Assembly: GCF_022458985.1 (NCBI RefSeq) | Contig: NC_061777.1 | Span: forward strand, 8,968,668-9,032,667 | Length of the DNA: 64,000 nucleotides | Source of the DNA: Mugil cephalus | Lineage: Eukaryota; Chordata; Actinopteri; Mugiliformes; Mugilidae | Direction: 5' to 3' | Part shown: in pieces, positions 46,322-64,000 of the stretch | Layout: every line of letters begins with the position of its first letter | How positions within the stretch are numbered: position 1 is the first letter of the stretch | The notes under the pieces: model-generated | Databases searched by the model: none | Seen by the model: only the letters and a program-made list of their open reading frames with translations | What the model was told of the DNA's origin: nothing | Program-made: the position numbers and the translations under genes

Positions 46322-46668
46322 TTCTCTTCCTGCCTCTCTACCGCTTTTTACTTTTTTTTAGAATTGATTTGTTGTCACAAAAGTATTAACATTTTATATG
46401 AAAACGGACTTGGTATCGATATTTTGATGTGAAGATCGATTCTAAAAAAAAAATCACACACGTCTACATCGGAAGTATCGATGTTCCTGGATCGATGCGC
46501 ACATCCCCTCAGACAGCCGTTTGGTTTGGTTTGCATGTAGTGTGTTAGCTAAGCCGAGCCGAGCCGAGCCAGCAACAACCAGCCGCCTGAATGTAGATCC
46601 GCATGGGCTACTACTACTACTCTGTCTCTCGAAATAACCCAGCGGAGTCATAAATTAAGGATCCCAGG

Positions 46669-55522
<8,854 letters not shown>

Positions 55523-56932
55523 TAGCCCCTGTTTGACACCTGCAGCTTGGGAATCTTGGTCTTGTTAAATTCTCCATCGCCTCCCTCCGGGGTGGGCGGG
55601 GGGCGGGGGGGGGGAGGGAAGCTCTGCCAAACACACGCCCCCCCCCCTCCTCTTCCCGTCTGCATCACTCAACGAGCCTGCCTTCTGAGACAGCTGTGAC
55701 AGAGGGATCAACAAAGCACACTCACCTACAACACAACGAGGGACGGGGGTTGACGCACAGGAAAAAAAAAAAACATAAGTAAATAAAAAATGGTTGGCTG
55801 CAAACGAAGGTCGCTTGAACGGACTTAGCTGGATGTAAAAGGTAGGAGCGTATGGACAGATGTGCTGAGGCTTCGCACGACTCCCGTCAGATTGTGCGCC
55901 CTGTGTGCGTTTCTCCATACGGCCGCAGACAGAGAGACAAACAGAGGACGCTCTGACCTCCAACCTCCCCAGCTCAGTGTGATGTATTAAGGCCATTCCT
56001 CTGCCACTACATCCAAACCCTCTCCTCCAGGCCTGTGAAAAAATCCTTTAAGCTGCACTCTGCCCAAGCCCCTCAGCACATCTGTACAGAACATTATCAA
56101 ATGATTAGCATGAGGTTGTTTGGTGTGAACTCTTGTAGCTGAACGCTTGTGGTGTAATGGAGTATAGTACTGAATAAGTATTTACAGAGTAACAGTGTTG
56201 TGTAGCAAGCAAAAAGCCTTTTGAGAAATATGTCTGTGAGAAATAAACGTGCAGAGAGGGCGAACACGGCTCTAACGGTAAGAATATTCAGCGTGTGTTA
56301 AATCATAGGCAACGAGAGAAAGAGATAGTTGTGTTACAAAATTTGAAACAAAAAAAAAAAAAAAAAAAGGCCAAAAATCCCTCTTTCTTGTCTAACACGG
56401 TTTTGGATTTCCAGTTAGTAGATGCCATCAGAGTTGATGCTAAACCCGCTAACTGCAGGCATGGCTTCCAGTGATCTGTGTAGTGTCGTAGTCGGGCCTC
56501 TATAATCTAGAGCAGAGGCCTCAGATGTGCATGCTGTATGGCAGGCTTGGGCTGTGTCGTTAATATTGTGGAGCAGTAGAAACAGGGACTGTGTCTGTGC
56601 ATGTGAACAGTATATTATGACTCCGATGATCCCACTCATTCATAGAGGAGGACGAGAATGCACCTGATACCCCCTCCCTCCCGCCTCCCACTCCCACTCC
56701 CCCCGCCACCCCCTCTCATCCCGGGAAGACCAAAGTTGCCCTTAGACACTGATCTCGGGCCGGCGTGGCGTTTTTCTCTCCTAATAGTTCGCGGTTAGGA
56801 TTCAAAGAGCCGCTAGCGACGATCCGTGTCTAACGGCAACTCCCCTCCGCGGCCTCGCTCACAGCATGATCGCGATCGCGAGAGGCCGGCATGGGCTTGA
56901 GGATGCAGTGCCTGAGTCTTGCCGTCGGAGCG

Positions 56933-56938
56933 AATAAA
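56933..56938 (+). terminator. rnf165: internal polyadenylation signal AATAAA
   Basis: Canonical hexamer about 1.4 kb after the rnf165 stop codon; a candidate for a shorter transcript isoform. Confidence 0.4.
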
Positions 56939-59280
56939 ACCTGACATTTCTATTACCTATTTACCAGAACCTTATTGCCTATCGAACAAGCACATGTGAT
57001 TTCTATATTCAGTGAATCGCCTCTGTTGTGTTACCGGCTCCTTTTCATTTCAGTCTGAGTTTCTCCCACCGTTTTCGATTCGAAAAGACTGTGTCTGGTG
57101 TTACAGGGACAATACAAACTAGTTTGCCTGTGATATGTGCTAGAATGTGTATGATTGTCCCCCCTATCCCCCCACCTCCACCCCCACCTCTCTCCCCCAT
57201 GGTAGTCGTGTATGGTATTGCTAGAACAACTGTGATGCGTTCAGTGATAGAAGCTCTTTTCTCTGTATCATGCATGAACCATGTTGGCGTAGTTCACTTG
57301 AAGGAGGGTGAAAGGGAGAAAAAGCCATCCATTTGAAAAATACCAAACAATTGTTCTTAACATTAATTTTTTTTATTTCGATTGTCTTTTTCTGCCATTT
57401 CTTTTCTTCTTCTGTACTTTTTTTTATTTTATTTTTTTTATTTTTTTTGCTCACATGCCAATTTGGACATGGTACTAATATGCCGAGTCCTTGTCCATTT
57501 TAACCATAGTGAAGAAAAAGCTGCAATGCTGCAAAAACATATTTATTGTCGTTCTAATGTAGCTTGTGTTTTGTAAATGCACTATAATATGGAGTTGCCT
57601 GATTCATTTTGGTTTTGGTGGTGTGGGTTCTTCTCGTCTTAGGTTTTGTGTTTCTATTCAGTTCAAGTATTTTCATGCTTCCTTGTGTATTATCGGAGGG
57701 TAACTTGACTGTTTGTGTTGCGTTTTTAATTTTTTTTTTGTATGAAACCTCCATCCAAAAAACTACAGATGGATGAAAATGGAGGTTTGCTAGTTCACAT
57801 AGAATGCTGTGATTAAAGATGCCTTAAGTATTTAACAATCATTATTTATTACTAACTGTAGCTAGCTAGCTATTGTGGTGGAATATTTAATGTCTCTATC
57901 TCATAACTTTGCAATTTAATCAATATATTTATTTAAAATAACACAAAATATTAAAAAAAAAAGAATACCTCATTATGCATTGGTCGGTGGGGATGCTTTT
58001 GCATGCCGTCTGTGTTTTCTTTTTCAAAAGGAGGAAAAAAAAGAGAGAGGGAGAAACTTGTTGAAAAGTCGACTGAGGGGGTGTTTCCTAACGCGTTTTC
58101 TTGCCAGCATGGTGCTGTTGATCTGGATTACATTCCATTCATGTCATCTCTTGATTTTAAACCTTTAAACCTTTTTTTTTTTTTTATGCTTTTTAAATCT
58201 CATCCCTGCTTTGATCCGGAGCAGACGTTAGGGTACAACCCCAAGTTTGTCTTAGCTTGCTTTTTTTTTTGTCGCGCGGTACTGCTTTGCTCTGTATAAT
58301 CAAGTCATATTTCATTTAGTTTTTTCTTTTTTTTTTTTGGGACATTATTTGATTTCGACCGCGTTAATCACGTGTTCACCATATCTGGATCTCAATTTAG
58401 TGCTTATTGTTTTGGAACCCACATAACAAGCTGTATTACTTGTTCTTACGTATTGCTGGCGGTCGCTTTGTGTGGGATTTTGGGACGTATCTAACATGCT
58501 AACTTGAGCCATTGATCTTATCGAGCAAACTTCTGGTGTACTGTGGTTATACAATATAGATGTTTTACACCTGGGTATAATAAGCTAACTACGTTTTCGG
58601 TGTGCATTTCTTATTAATACTCTACTAATCCTGCAAAATTATTATAACATGTATTGGATTGGAATGACGCTGGCTGGTCTTACTATTATTATTTCATTTC
58701 GTGCTCTCACTGGCCTTACCCCATGCCCTCCACAGTGTACCCCCATAACTCCAGAGCAAACTGGACAGTAGCCATAGTATTAACTCAAGCTGATGAACCG
58801 GAATGAACAGTAGAACTTAAAGCACAAGCTTTTTAATGCATGTCCTTCTCAGGTTTTCCTATGTGTATGTGGGAGTAGCTCTGTAGATGTGTTTAATATG
58901 ATGCTGTACCTTCTTGAATATTTCAGATGTTTCTTTGCTGCTGAAAAAAATGTTGATTATTAACCTGCCAGTGAAAAAGGGAAGTGGCCATCTTTGTACA
59001 ACACACTGCTGTTTTGCTGTAACCGCGCAATGTTTTATGATCTTGAGTATTTTATAGAAAAGTAGAAGTATGTATCAATAATATGAAAGCAATAGCTAAA
59101 TCATAATGAAGAATAACATGATCAGTGAATATTGTGGAAAATCTTTAGATTCACTCTGGGTGGATTTTGTACTGTATTTATTACTAATGATGATGCAAAA
59201 AGTTGCATAGCTTAACCCAAACTGTTCTGTCTCTTTTTTATTTATTGTCTTGTATATGATCTTTTTGTATGTGTTTTTCA

Positions 59281-59286
59281 AATAAA
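59281..59286 (+). terminator. rnf165: distal polyadenylation signal AATAAA for rnf165
   Basis: Canonical hexamer preceded by T-rich sequence and followed by a GTGCAGGTTGTGGTGTTG GU-rich element, the classical arrangement for a cleavage site. It is the best candidate for the end of the long 3' UTR. Confidence 0.7.
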
Positions 59287-59290
59287 CTGC

Positions 59291-60262
59291 CTAAAATGCT
59301 GAGAACACGTGCAGGTTGTGGTGTTGAATGTAAGACTTACACGAAGTACGCTTGTATTTAAGACATTTTAAGACCTAAAATTGGGATTATCAGATTTTAG
59401 ACTTTTTAAGACTCTGCAGAAACCCTGTTAAATCTCTGCGAGGGGAGACCCAGAGCACCCTGAACCGAGGCTGTCGTTTGCGGCACTGGTTTGATTCCAA
59501 CTTGTGCCACTTGCTGCTCCGAATTCACTAGATCCCAAACTGATTAAATATCTGTGGGATTTTTGTAGGGACAAGGGAGACCTACACGATATTAGGAAGG
59601 TGGTCATAATGTTAAGCCTGATCGTTGTATGTGGTGATTAAAAACTAATTTAAGGGAAGTTTTATAAATATATTTATTTCGCTGGTGTATCATTATTTCA
59701 TAGCCTCAAACTTCCTGCTCATACCGGGTGGACTTAATCATTCTTGTGTGTCTAAGTTTCCTAATTAGATCAGACATTAAGAGGCTGCCCACATTTACCC
59801 AACAACCATATGTACCCGTGCATGCTAACACTAGACGCTCAAAACATCTCTCGAACAAGAGTGCGGTGCAAATCCACTACATTTTGATGATTGTGATTAT
59901 GTGAGACTATTTGTCTTCTTGTTTTATTCACCTCTAGGTCCTGGCTGAACCTTATCTAGACACAATGACAGAGCAAAACAAAGACCAAATTAAAAGTAAT
60001 TATTTATTTTGTCGGGTAGTGTGGTTTTGGGTGATATTCTATTTATTTTTCAGCTTGTACAAGTAAAATCACAACTTTTTCTGGAGTTTGAAGCGGGGCA
60101 GCCTAAACAGTTGGCACAAACTTTAGCTTCTATGAGGTTCTGTGAACTGACATTAAATGACATTGAGACGAATTTTGCCTTTTTACTCGCAACGCTCATC
60201 TAACGTGGTAAAAAATAGAACAGGGAGAAGGAAATGCCCACCCTCTCTTTGTTCCCTGCCTC
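59291..60262. other. gap between convergent rnf165 and loxhd1
   Basis: A short intergenic stretch with a fragment of the GATCAG-ended MITE family at 59520-59635 (shared words: TCACTAGATCCCAAACTGAT, GGGAGACCTACAC and a GGTCATAATGTTAAGCCTGATC-like end). No exon was recognised. Confidence 0.7.
59520..59635. mobile_element. right-end fragment of the GATCAG-ended MITE family
   Basis: It shares the segments CACTAGATCCCAAACTGATT and GGTCATAATGTTAAGCCTGA with the copies at 21600-21912 and 51115-51503, in the same order. Only the right part of the element is present. Confidence 0.65.
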
Positions 60263-60469
60263 TTTATCCCCCTGAGACCCAAGCTTTTATTTGGTATGCA
60301 TTTTTAATTTCTCCATGCTATTTGGGATTAGTAGGACAAATAAGACGTATAAAAACCGAACATTATCTTTGAACAGGAAGTACCATTATGTCCTCATACG
60401 TGGACACAGGGATTATTTAGTTATTGATATTATAAAGGAGTCACCAATGTGTGAGAAAATATAAAACTG

Positions 60470-60475
60470 TTTATT
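60470..60475 (-). terminator. loxhd1: candidate polyadenylation signal AATAAA for loxhd1, inside a transposon
   Basis: On the minus strand this hexamer is 259-264 bases beyond the loxhd1 stop codon and lies within the TTAA-flanked element. The same ATAAAACTGTTTATTT context occurs in the other copy at about 63424-63440, so the signal belongs to the element family. Confidence 0.45.
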
Positions 60476-60631
60476 TAATACCTGAACATGGCTGTGCAAA
60501 GACAGAATTGCCAACAATGAAGTCCAAACGTCCTCAAACGAGTACTTGCTAATTAGCGACGTTGGAGCTCATTGCATTTCAAACTTTGTTAACGTTAATA
60601 AGCATAAATAAACAAGTTTTAACCTTTGTTA

Positions 60632-60645
60632 CCACTAGATGGCAG
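60632..60645 (+). promoter_or_regulatory. candidate CTCF-binding motif inside a MITE
   Basis: CCACTAGATGGCAG is an exact match to the degenerate CTCF core CCASYAGRKGGCRS. It lies within the element between the convergent genes rnf165 and loxhd1. The second copy of the element has a degenerate version near 63577-63590. Confidence 0.4.
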
Positions 60646-60733
60646 ACTAAATCGTCCACTAATGAGGACAAGCTGCAATAAAACCTAAAACTTCATGTCC
60701 ACGTATGAGGACGCAGGGTCTCGGGAGGTTAAA

Positions 60734-63241
60734 CTAATACTTGGGGTAGAGAACCCGCTGAATCTGCCCGTCTGCCTTTTTAACGTCCAGCCACTTCCCA
60801 CACATGAAGATGGTTGTGACGGAGTTGGCCGTGTTGGTCACCTCGACACACTCCAAATACCACCCACAGCTGGTCCCGCTGCCATCGTGCTCCACTCTGA
60901 CCCTCAGCAGCTCCCCGAGGTCCAGCATCTCCAGGACGAAGCGGTCCGTTTGCCCTCGCTCAAAAAGGTTGCGGAACTTCTGCCGCAGAGGACGCTTGCC
61001 AGAGTCCCCGTTGACGCCGTAAATGGTGATGAAAACGTTGGCGTCCGTGCCGCCGCCTTTGACGTCCCCGGTGATGACGATGATCTCGTACTTGACGGGG
61101 ACGAGGTTGCGGACTTTGCTGGCAAAGCTCTCGATGGATTTATAGCACTCGAATGTCAGGAACTGGTCCTTTTTGGCTGCCAGGGGGATTTGTGCATCAC
61201 AGTGGAAGAAATACCTAAACCCAAAGAAAGGTTGAGTCACAATCAATATTTTATATAACATGTGAATGTAGGTGGTGGTGAGGTTCCACTCACTTGTTTC
61301 CCAGCTCCTTTTCCGTCACCACCACCTCCATGACGTGCCAGAAAGCGTCATTCTTCACCTTCTTGCCGTCTTTGGTTATGTGGCCGAGGCAGATGCCAGC
61401 AATATCCCCCAGATGCTTGGATGAGAACTCAAACGTGTCAGTGGCACCGCTGTGAAAAAAGGAAGAAGTTTTTATTACAAGCAGAGTTTGTGCAGAGTCT
61501 GAACAGTGAACAGTTGAAATCGGTGGTCTGCCTGAGAGTTTTCCTTTTTTTTATACTCCCTATGGGATTAGGTCACCTGGGAGACTTGGAGAGGAGAAAG
61601 TGAAGCAAGAAGATAAAAGAGGGTAGAGAAACAAAACCTACGAAAGAGAAGAGATTACGTAAGGCCTCATCATAGGGTTTTATCATGAGCACGGGCCCGT
61701 GGACTTGCTTCGGAGAACCTACCTTAAGAACTTCTTCTTCTTATTCTCCAGAACGAACTCTTTAGAACGGGCTTTCCTTCCTTCCAAGACGATCCAGGCG
61801 TTTTCCGCGGTGGAGGCGTCGTCCCCGTTAGCTGTCGTTGTGGCAATTTCGTATTCTGTGGGAATGAAGTTGCACGATAAACATTAGACATCTGGCAAAT
61901 GGTTGTACTAATTAGATGGTTCATCTGCAGCCATCACAGAGCTCATAATAATGTCTTTTATGTTTTACTAACTGGTTTTGTCACTGAGGTCTATAGAGTC
62001 ATTGTTGGCACAAGCCAGCTCCCTCATGATCTGCCCGTCGTCTTCATTTTTAGCCAGCCAGCGGTCGCAGGGGAACCTGAAAGTCTGGTCCATGGCTTCA
62101 TCTTTCACATCGATGTACTCCAGGTGCCAACCAGGAGCGGGGCCTGTTTAACAAAAATCCATATCAGTGTTTATGGTGATTTAAGAGTGGGATCTTAGAG
62201 TGGAGATTTGAGAAGAGGTTTCATCCGAGTAGCTTCTTCCGTTCTAAGAGACTGGTGGGAAGTTGAGGTTTAAATAGGGAACTCTGTGGCTAAAATCAGA
62301 AACTTGCTCAACTTGTTTCTGTAAGAACTGTGGTTCCTACTCGGATGAGTGGCTAAACGTCTTCTCCTAAAACTCTACAAGTTCATTCATTCATTCAGGG
62401 ATCTATCAGAAACTATTGGCAACATTATAAATACATGCAATAATTGTCTCTTATGTAACACGGTATTTGATTGTCTCAGGTGTGAAAAAGAAACATACAC
62501 CACTACTACAGCAGCCTTGAAACAAATGCAATGTTTGAGTGCTCTTTCCCCGCTCACCTTTATTATCATGCCACACTCTGACTTTGGACAGTTCGCCCAG
62601 ACTGAGCATATCAGGAAATCTGAACACGTCCTTCATTTTCCTCTCAAACTTGTTCCTGTTGGTGCTCTCCTTCAGAGGCAGCGCTCCGGTGTCTCCGAAC
62701 TCCCCGAACACCATCACAAACACGTTGGCATCGGTGCCAGCAGCTGGGTTGTCACAACAAAGACTCACAACATAAAACACTGCTGAGGTTTGTCCGGATA
62801 AATCATTTAGCCACGTCGTGTTCGGTATCTGTCAAATGTTTAAAGAGGCTCAACAAACAAACATTTTCATCAGCTTTCTTTGTTAAAGAAATTGAGGAGG
62901 TCACAAGATAAATCTTAGGGGCCGAGACGTGAATTACTCACCTGCTGCAGTATAAATGTTGGATGGAACAATTTTCTCAACTTATTCAAGTTCACGCATA
63001 CACATATCCTGCATGTCTTTGCTTAACTTGAGGACATTACTGCACAGAGCCCACGTGACGTACCTCCAACATCGCTGGTTTGGACCTGGATGATGTAGGT
63101 TGTCGTCTCCACCATCTCCTCGTCGTCCACCACGGCCGCCAGCTCACACACCTTCGTCCTCTTGGGCCCTTTGATCTTGGACAGCCAGTTCTCGTAGGTG
63201 AACAGATACGTGTCCTCTGTGGTCAGGTTCCGCATCAGGAT
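60734..63241 (-). CDS. loxhd1: lipoxygenase homology domain-containing protein 1, C-terminal exons
   Basis: The last six exons on the minus strand: 63241-63064, 62743-62558, 62143-61973, 61855-61723, 61449-61294 and 61214-60734 (stop TAG 60736-60734). They give 434 residues; the 5' exons of this very long gene lie beyond the right edge. The protein is a chain of PLAT (lipoxygenase-type beta-sandwich) domains, located along the membrane of inner-ear hair-cell stereocilia, and is mutated in a form of human deafness. Repeated PLAT signatures are visible: [20 protein letters not shown], then [30 protein letters not shown]; and [20 protein letters not shown] with [19 protein letters not shown]. 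The chain ends RVLYPKY. Neighbouring rnf165 and atp5fa1 match the human gene neighbourhood, which supports the name. The forward-strand open frame 60695-61258 is its antisense shadow. Confidence 0.94.
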
Positions 63242-64000
63242 CTTAAAAGCAATTTAAGAGACAATTTAACCTCCTGAGATCGAAGTATTTGTTTGGAATG
63301 CTTTTTAATTTCTTTAAGCTAAGATTAAGATCTTTAGTATGACCTAAAAAGTCTAAATTATCATCAAAATTATGTGGATACAGGGATTATTTCACTGTAT
63401 ATTACATGAGTGTGTACCAAAATATAAAACTGTTTATTTTAATGCAAAACCAGAATTGGAAAGGACGAAATCCCAATGTCCTAAAACATGTACTTGTAAA
63501 TTTGTTAAATTTTACTATAAAAAAACTATAAAAGTTAATAAGAATAGTGTATAGAAGTGTATTGACCCTTTGCTACCAGTACACGGCAGACAAAAGAGTC
63601 TCCTTATGAGGACAACAGGTCTAAATGAAGCAGAATAAGAAGTTGCCACAAACCTAAAACATAATGTCCTCATATGAGGACAACGGGTCGCGGGAGATTA
63701 AGGAAAAGATATAACTGCAATACAGCTAGGATAGAGTCGTCCTCATACATTTAACTACAAGCCTCTATTTGTGGCATTTAGTTATGATTAAAATTTACAT
63801 AAAATCTTCAATATAAAAGAATGTTATTATCAAATCACTAAATGCATGATTTTAATTCTAACTCACACCCAGCACCAAACACAGTTTTATAGTATGTAGT
63901 ATAGTATATATTTTAACTGCTTTGTGAAATCAGAGTTGCATGTTGCACCAGATTCAGTTTTTTTATTTATTTTAATTATTTTTTCACAGCTATATTGTGA
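63242..64000 (-). other. loxhd1: loxhd1 intron at the window edge
   Basis: Intronic sequence upstream of the first visible loxhd1 exon. It contains a TTAA-flanked MITE (63266-63701), then AT-rich sequence with no recognised exon to the end of the window. Confidence 0.75.
63266..63701. mobile_element. TTAA-flanked MITE, second copy, in loxhd1 intron
   Basis: It has TTAA at both ends (63266-63269 and 63698-63701), with CCTCCTGAGATC inside the left and, on the minus strand, TCTCCCGCGACCC inside the right. Near the right end is the perfect 18-bp palindrome TGTCCTCATATGAGGACA (63665-63682). It shares ordered segments with the copy at 60263-60733, including ACAGGGATTATTT and ATATAAAACTGTTTATTT. 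The TTAA borders fit a non-autonomous piggyBac-like element. No transposase is encoded. Confidence 0.75.

Larger units (their letters stand above)
41958..46668. other. divergent intergenic region between atp5fa1 and rnf165
   Basis: This holds the atp5fa1 promoter side (41958-42100), AT-rich sequence with short ATA repeats, a TA microsatellite (44036-44062), two retroelement-like tails (44745-44855 and about 45460-45753), a long-TIR element (45828-46321), and the rnf165 promoter side. The 46551-46572 stretch repeats GAGCC three times. No HAUS1 or C18orf25 exon was recognised, although in human those genes lie between the two flanking genes. The open frames 43158-43499 and 44885-45205 match nothing known to me. 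Confidence 0.6.
55523..59290 (+). other. rnf165: long 3' UTR of rnf165
   Basis: About 3.8 kb from the stop codon to the last canonical signal. It is rich in poly-T, poly-A and C-rich tracts, including CCCCACCT tracts near 57160-57200. Internal AATAAA hexamers near 56241 and at 56933-56938 could give shorter isoforms. The small open frames in this stretch (for example 55565-55996 on the minus strand) have no recognisable domain. The 3' end is inferred. Confidence 0.6.
60263..60733. mobile_element. TTAA-flanked MITE at the 3' end of loxhd1
   Basis: The left end TTTATCCCCCTGAGACCC and the right end, read on the minus strand, TTTAACCTCCCGAGACCC match at 15 of 18 positions. Near each end lies a palindromic block, TGTCCTCATACGTGGACA (389-406 of this kilobase) and its counterpart near 60700-60715. 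A related copy at 63266-63701 has intact TTAA at both ends, which suggests a piggyBac-like target site. The element contains an AATAAA on the minus strand and a CTCF-like motif. It begins 1 bp beyond the loxhd1 stop codon. Confidence 0.75.

Noticed and set aside
60695-61258. 187-codon forward open frame
   Set aside because: It is exactly antisense to the last loxhd1 exon, whose PLAT-domain protein and splice sites are clear.

Overview
The window is nuclear DNA from a ray-finned (teleost) fish. Six spliced vertebrate genes can be read exon by exon with GT-AG boundaries and continuous reading frame. Introns are short to medium (about 95 bp to 8.5 kb), the sequence is AT-rich, and there are many microsatellites and short inverted-repeat transposons. 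There are no prokaryotic operons, no CRISPR array and no viral genes.

Layout: rnf122 (+; coding exons from 5403 to 16053, first coding exon not found); csgalnact1 (+; 20353-26380, complete, 531 aa); plpp1 (+; 29885-34940, complete, 283 aa); atp5fa1 (-; 38515-41957, complete, 551 aa); rnf165/ark2c (+; 46669-55522, complete, 357 aa, with about 3.8 kb of 3' UTR); and the last six exons of loxhd1 (-; 60734-63241, running off the right edge). rnf165 and loxhd1 converge. plpp1 and atp5fa1 also converge. atp5fa1 and rnf165 diverge from a 4.7 kb intergenic region. From memory, ATP5F1A, RNF165 and LOXHD1 are close neighbours on human 18q21.1, so the right half is a conserved block; the left half (rnf122, csgalnact1, plpp1) joins genes that are on other human chromosomes.

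The genes do not form one pathway: two membrane or nuclear RING-type ubiquitin ligases, a Golgi chondroitin-sulfate glycosyltransferase, a lipid phosphate phosphatase, the catalytic-core alpha subunit of mitochondrial ATP synthase, and a PLAT-repeat protein of hair cells.

The space between exons holds several families of non-autonomous transposons with terminal inverted repeats, some in striking places. A TTAA-flanked element ends 1 bp after the loxhd1 stop codon and probably supplies its 3' UTR. A MITE starts about 10 bp after an rnf165 splice donor. Another copy of that family ends about 50 bp before a csgalnact1 splice acceptor. The csgalnact1 protein also carries an unusual Leu in its otherwise conserved GWGGED-type motif. 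No wholly new biological system was found; these insertions and the residue change are the points most worth checking.
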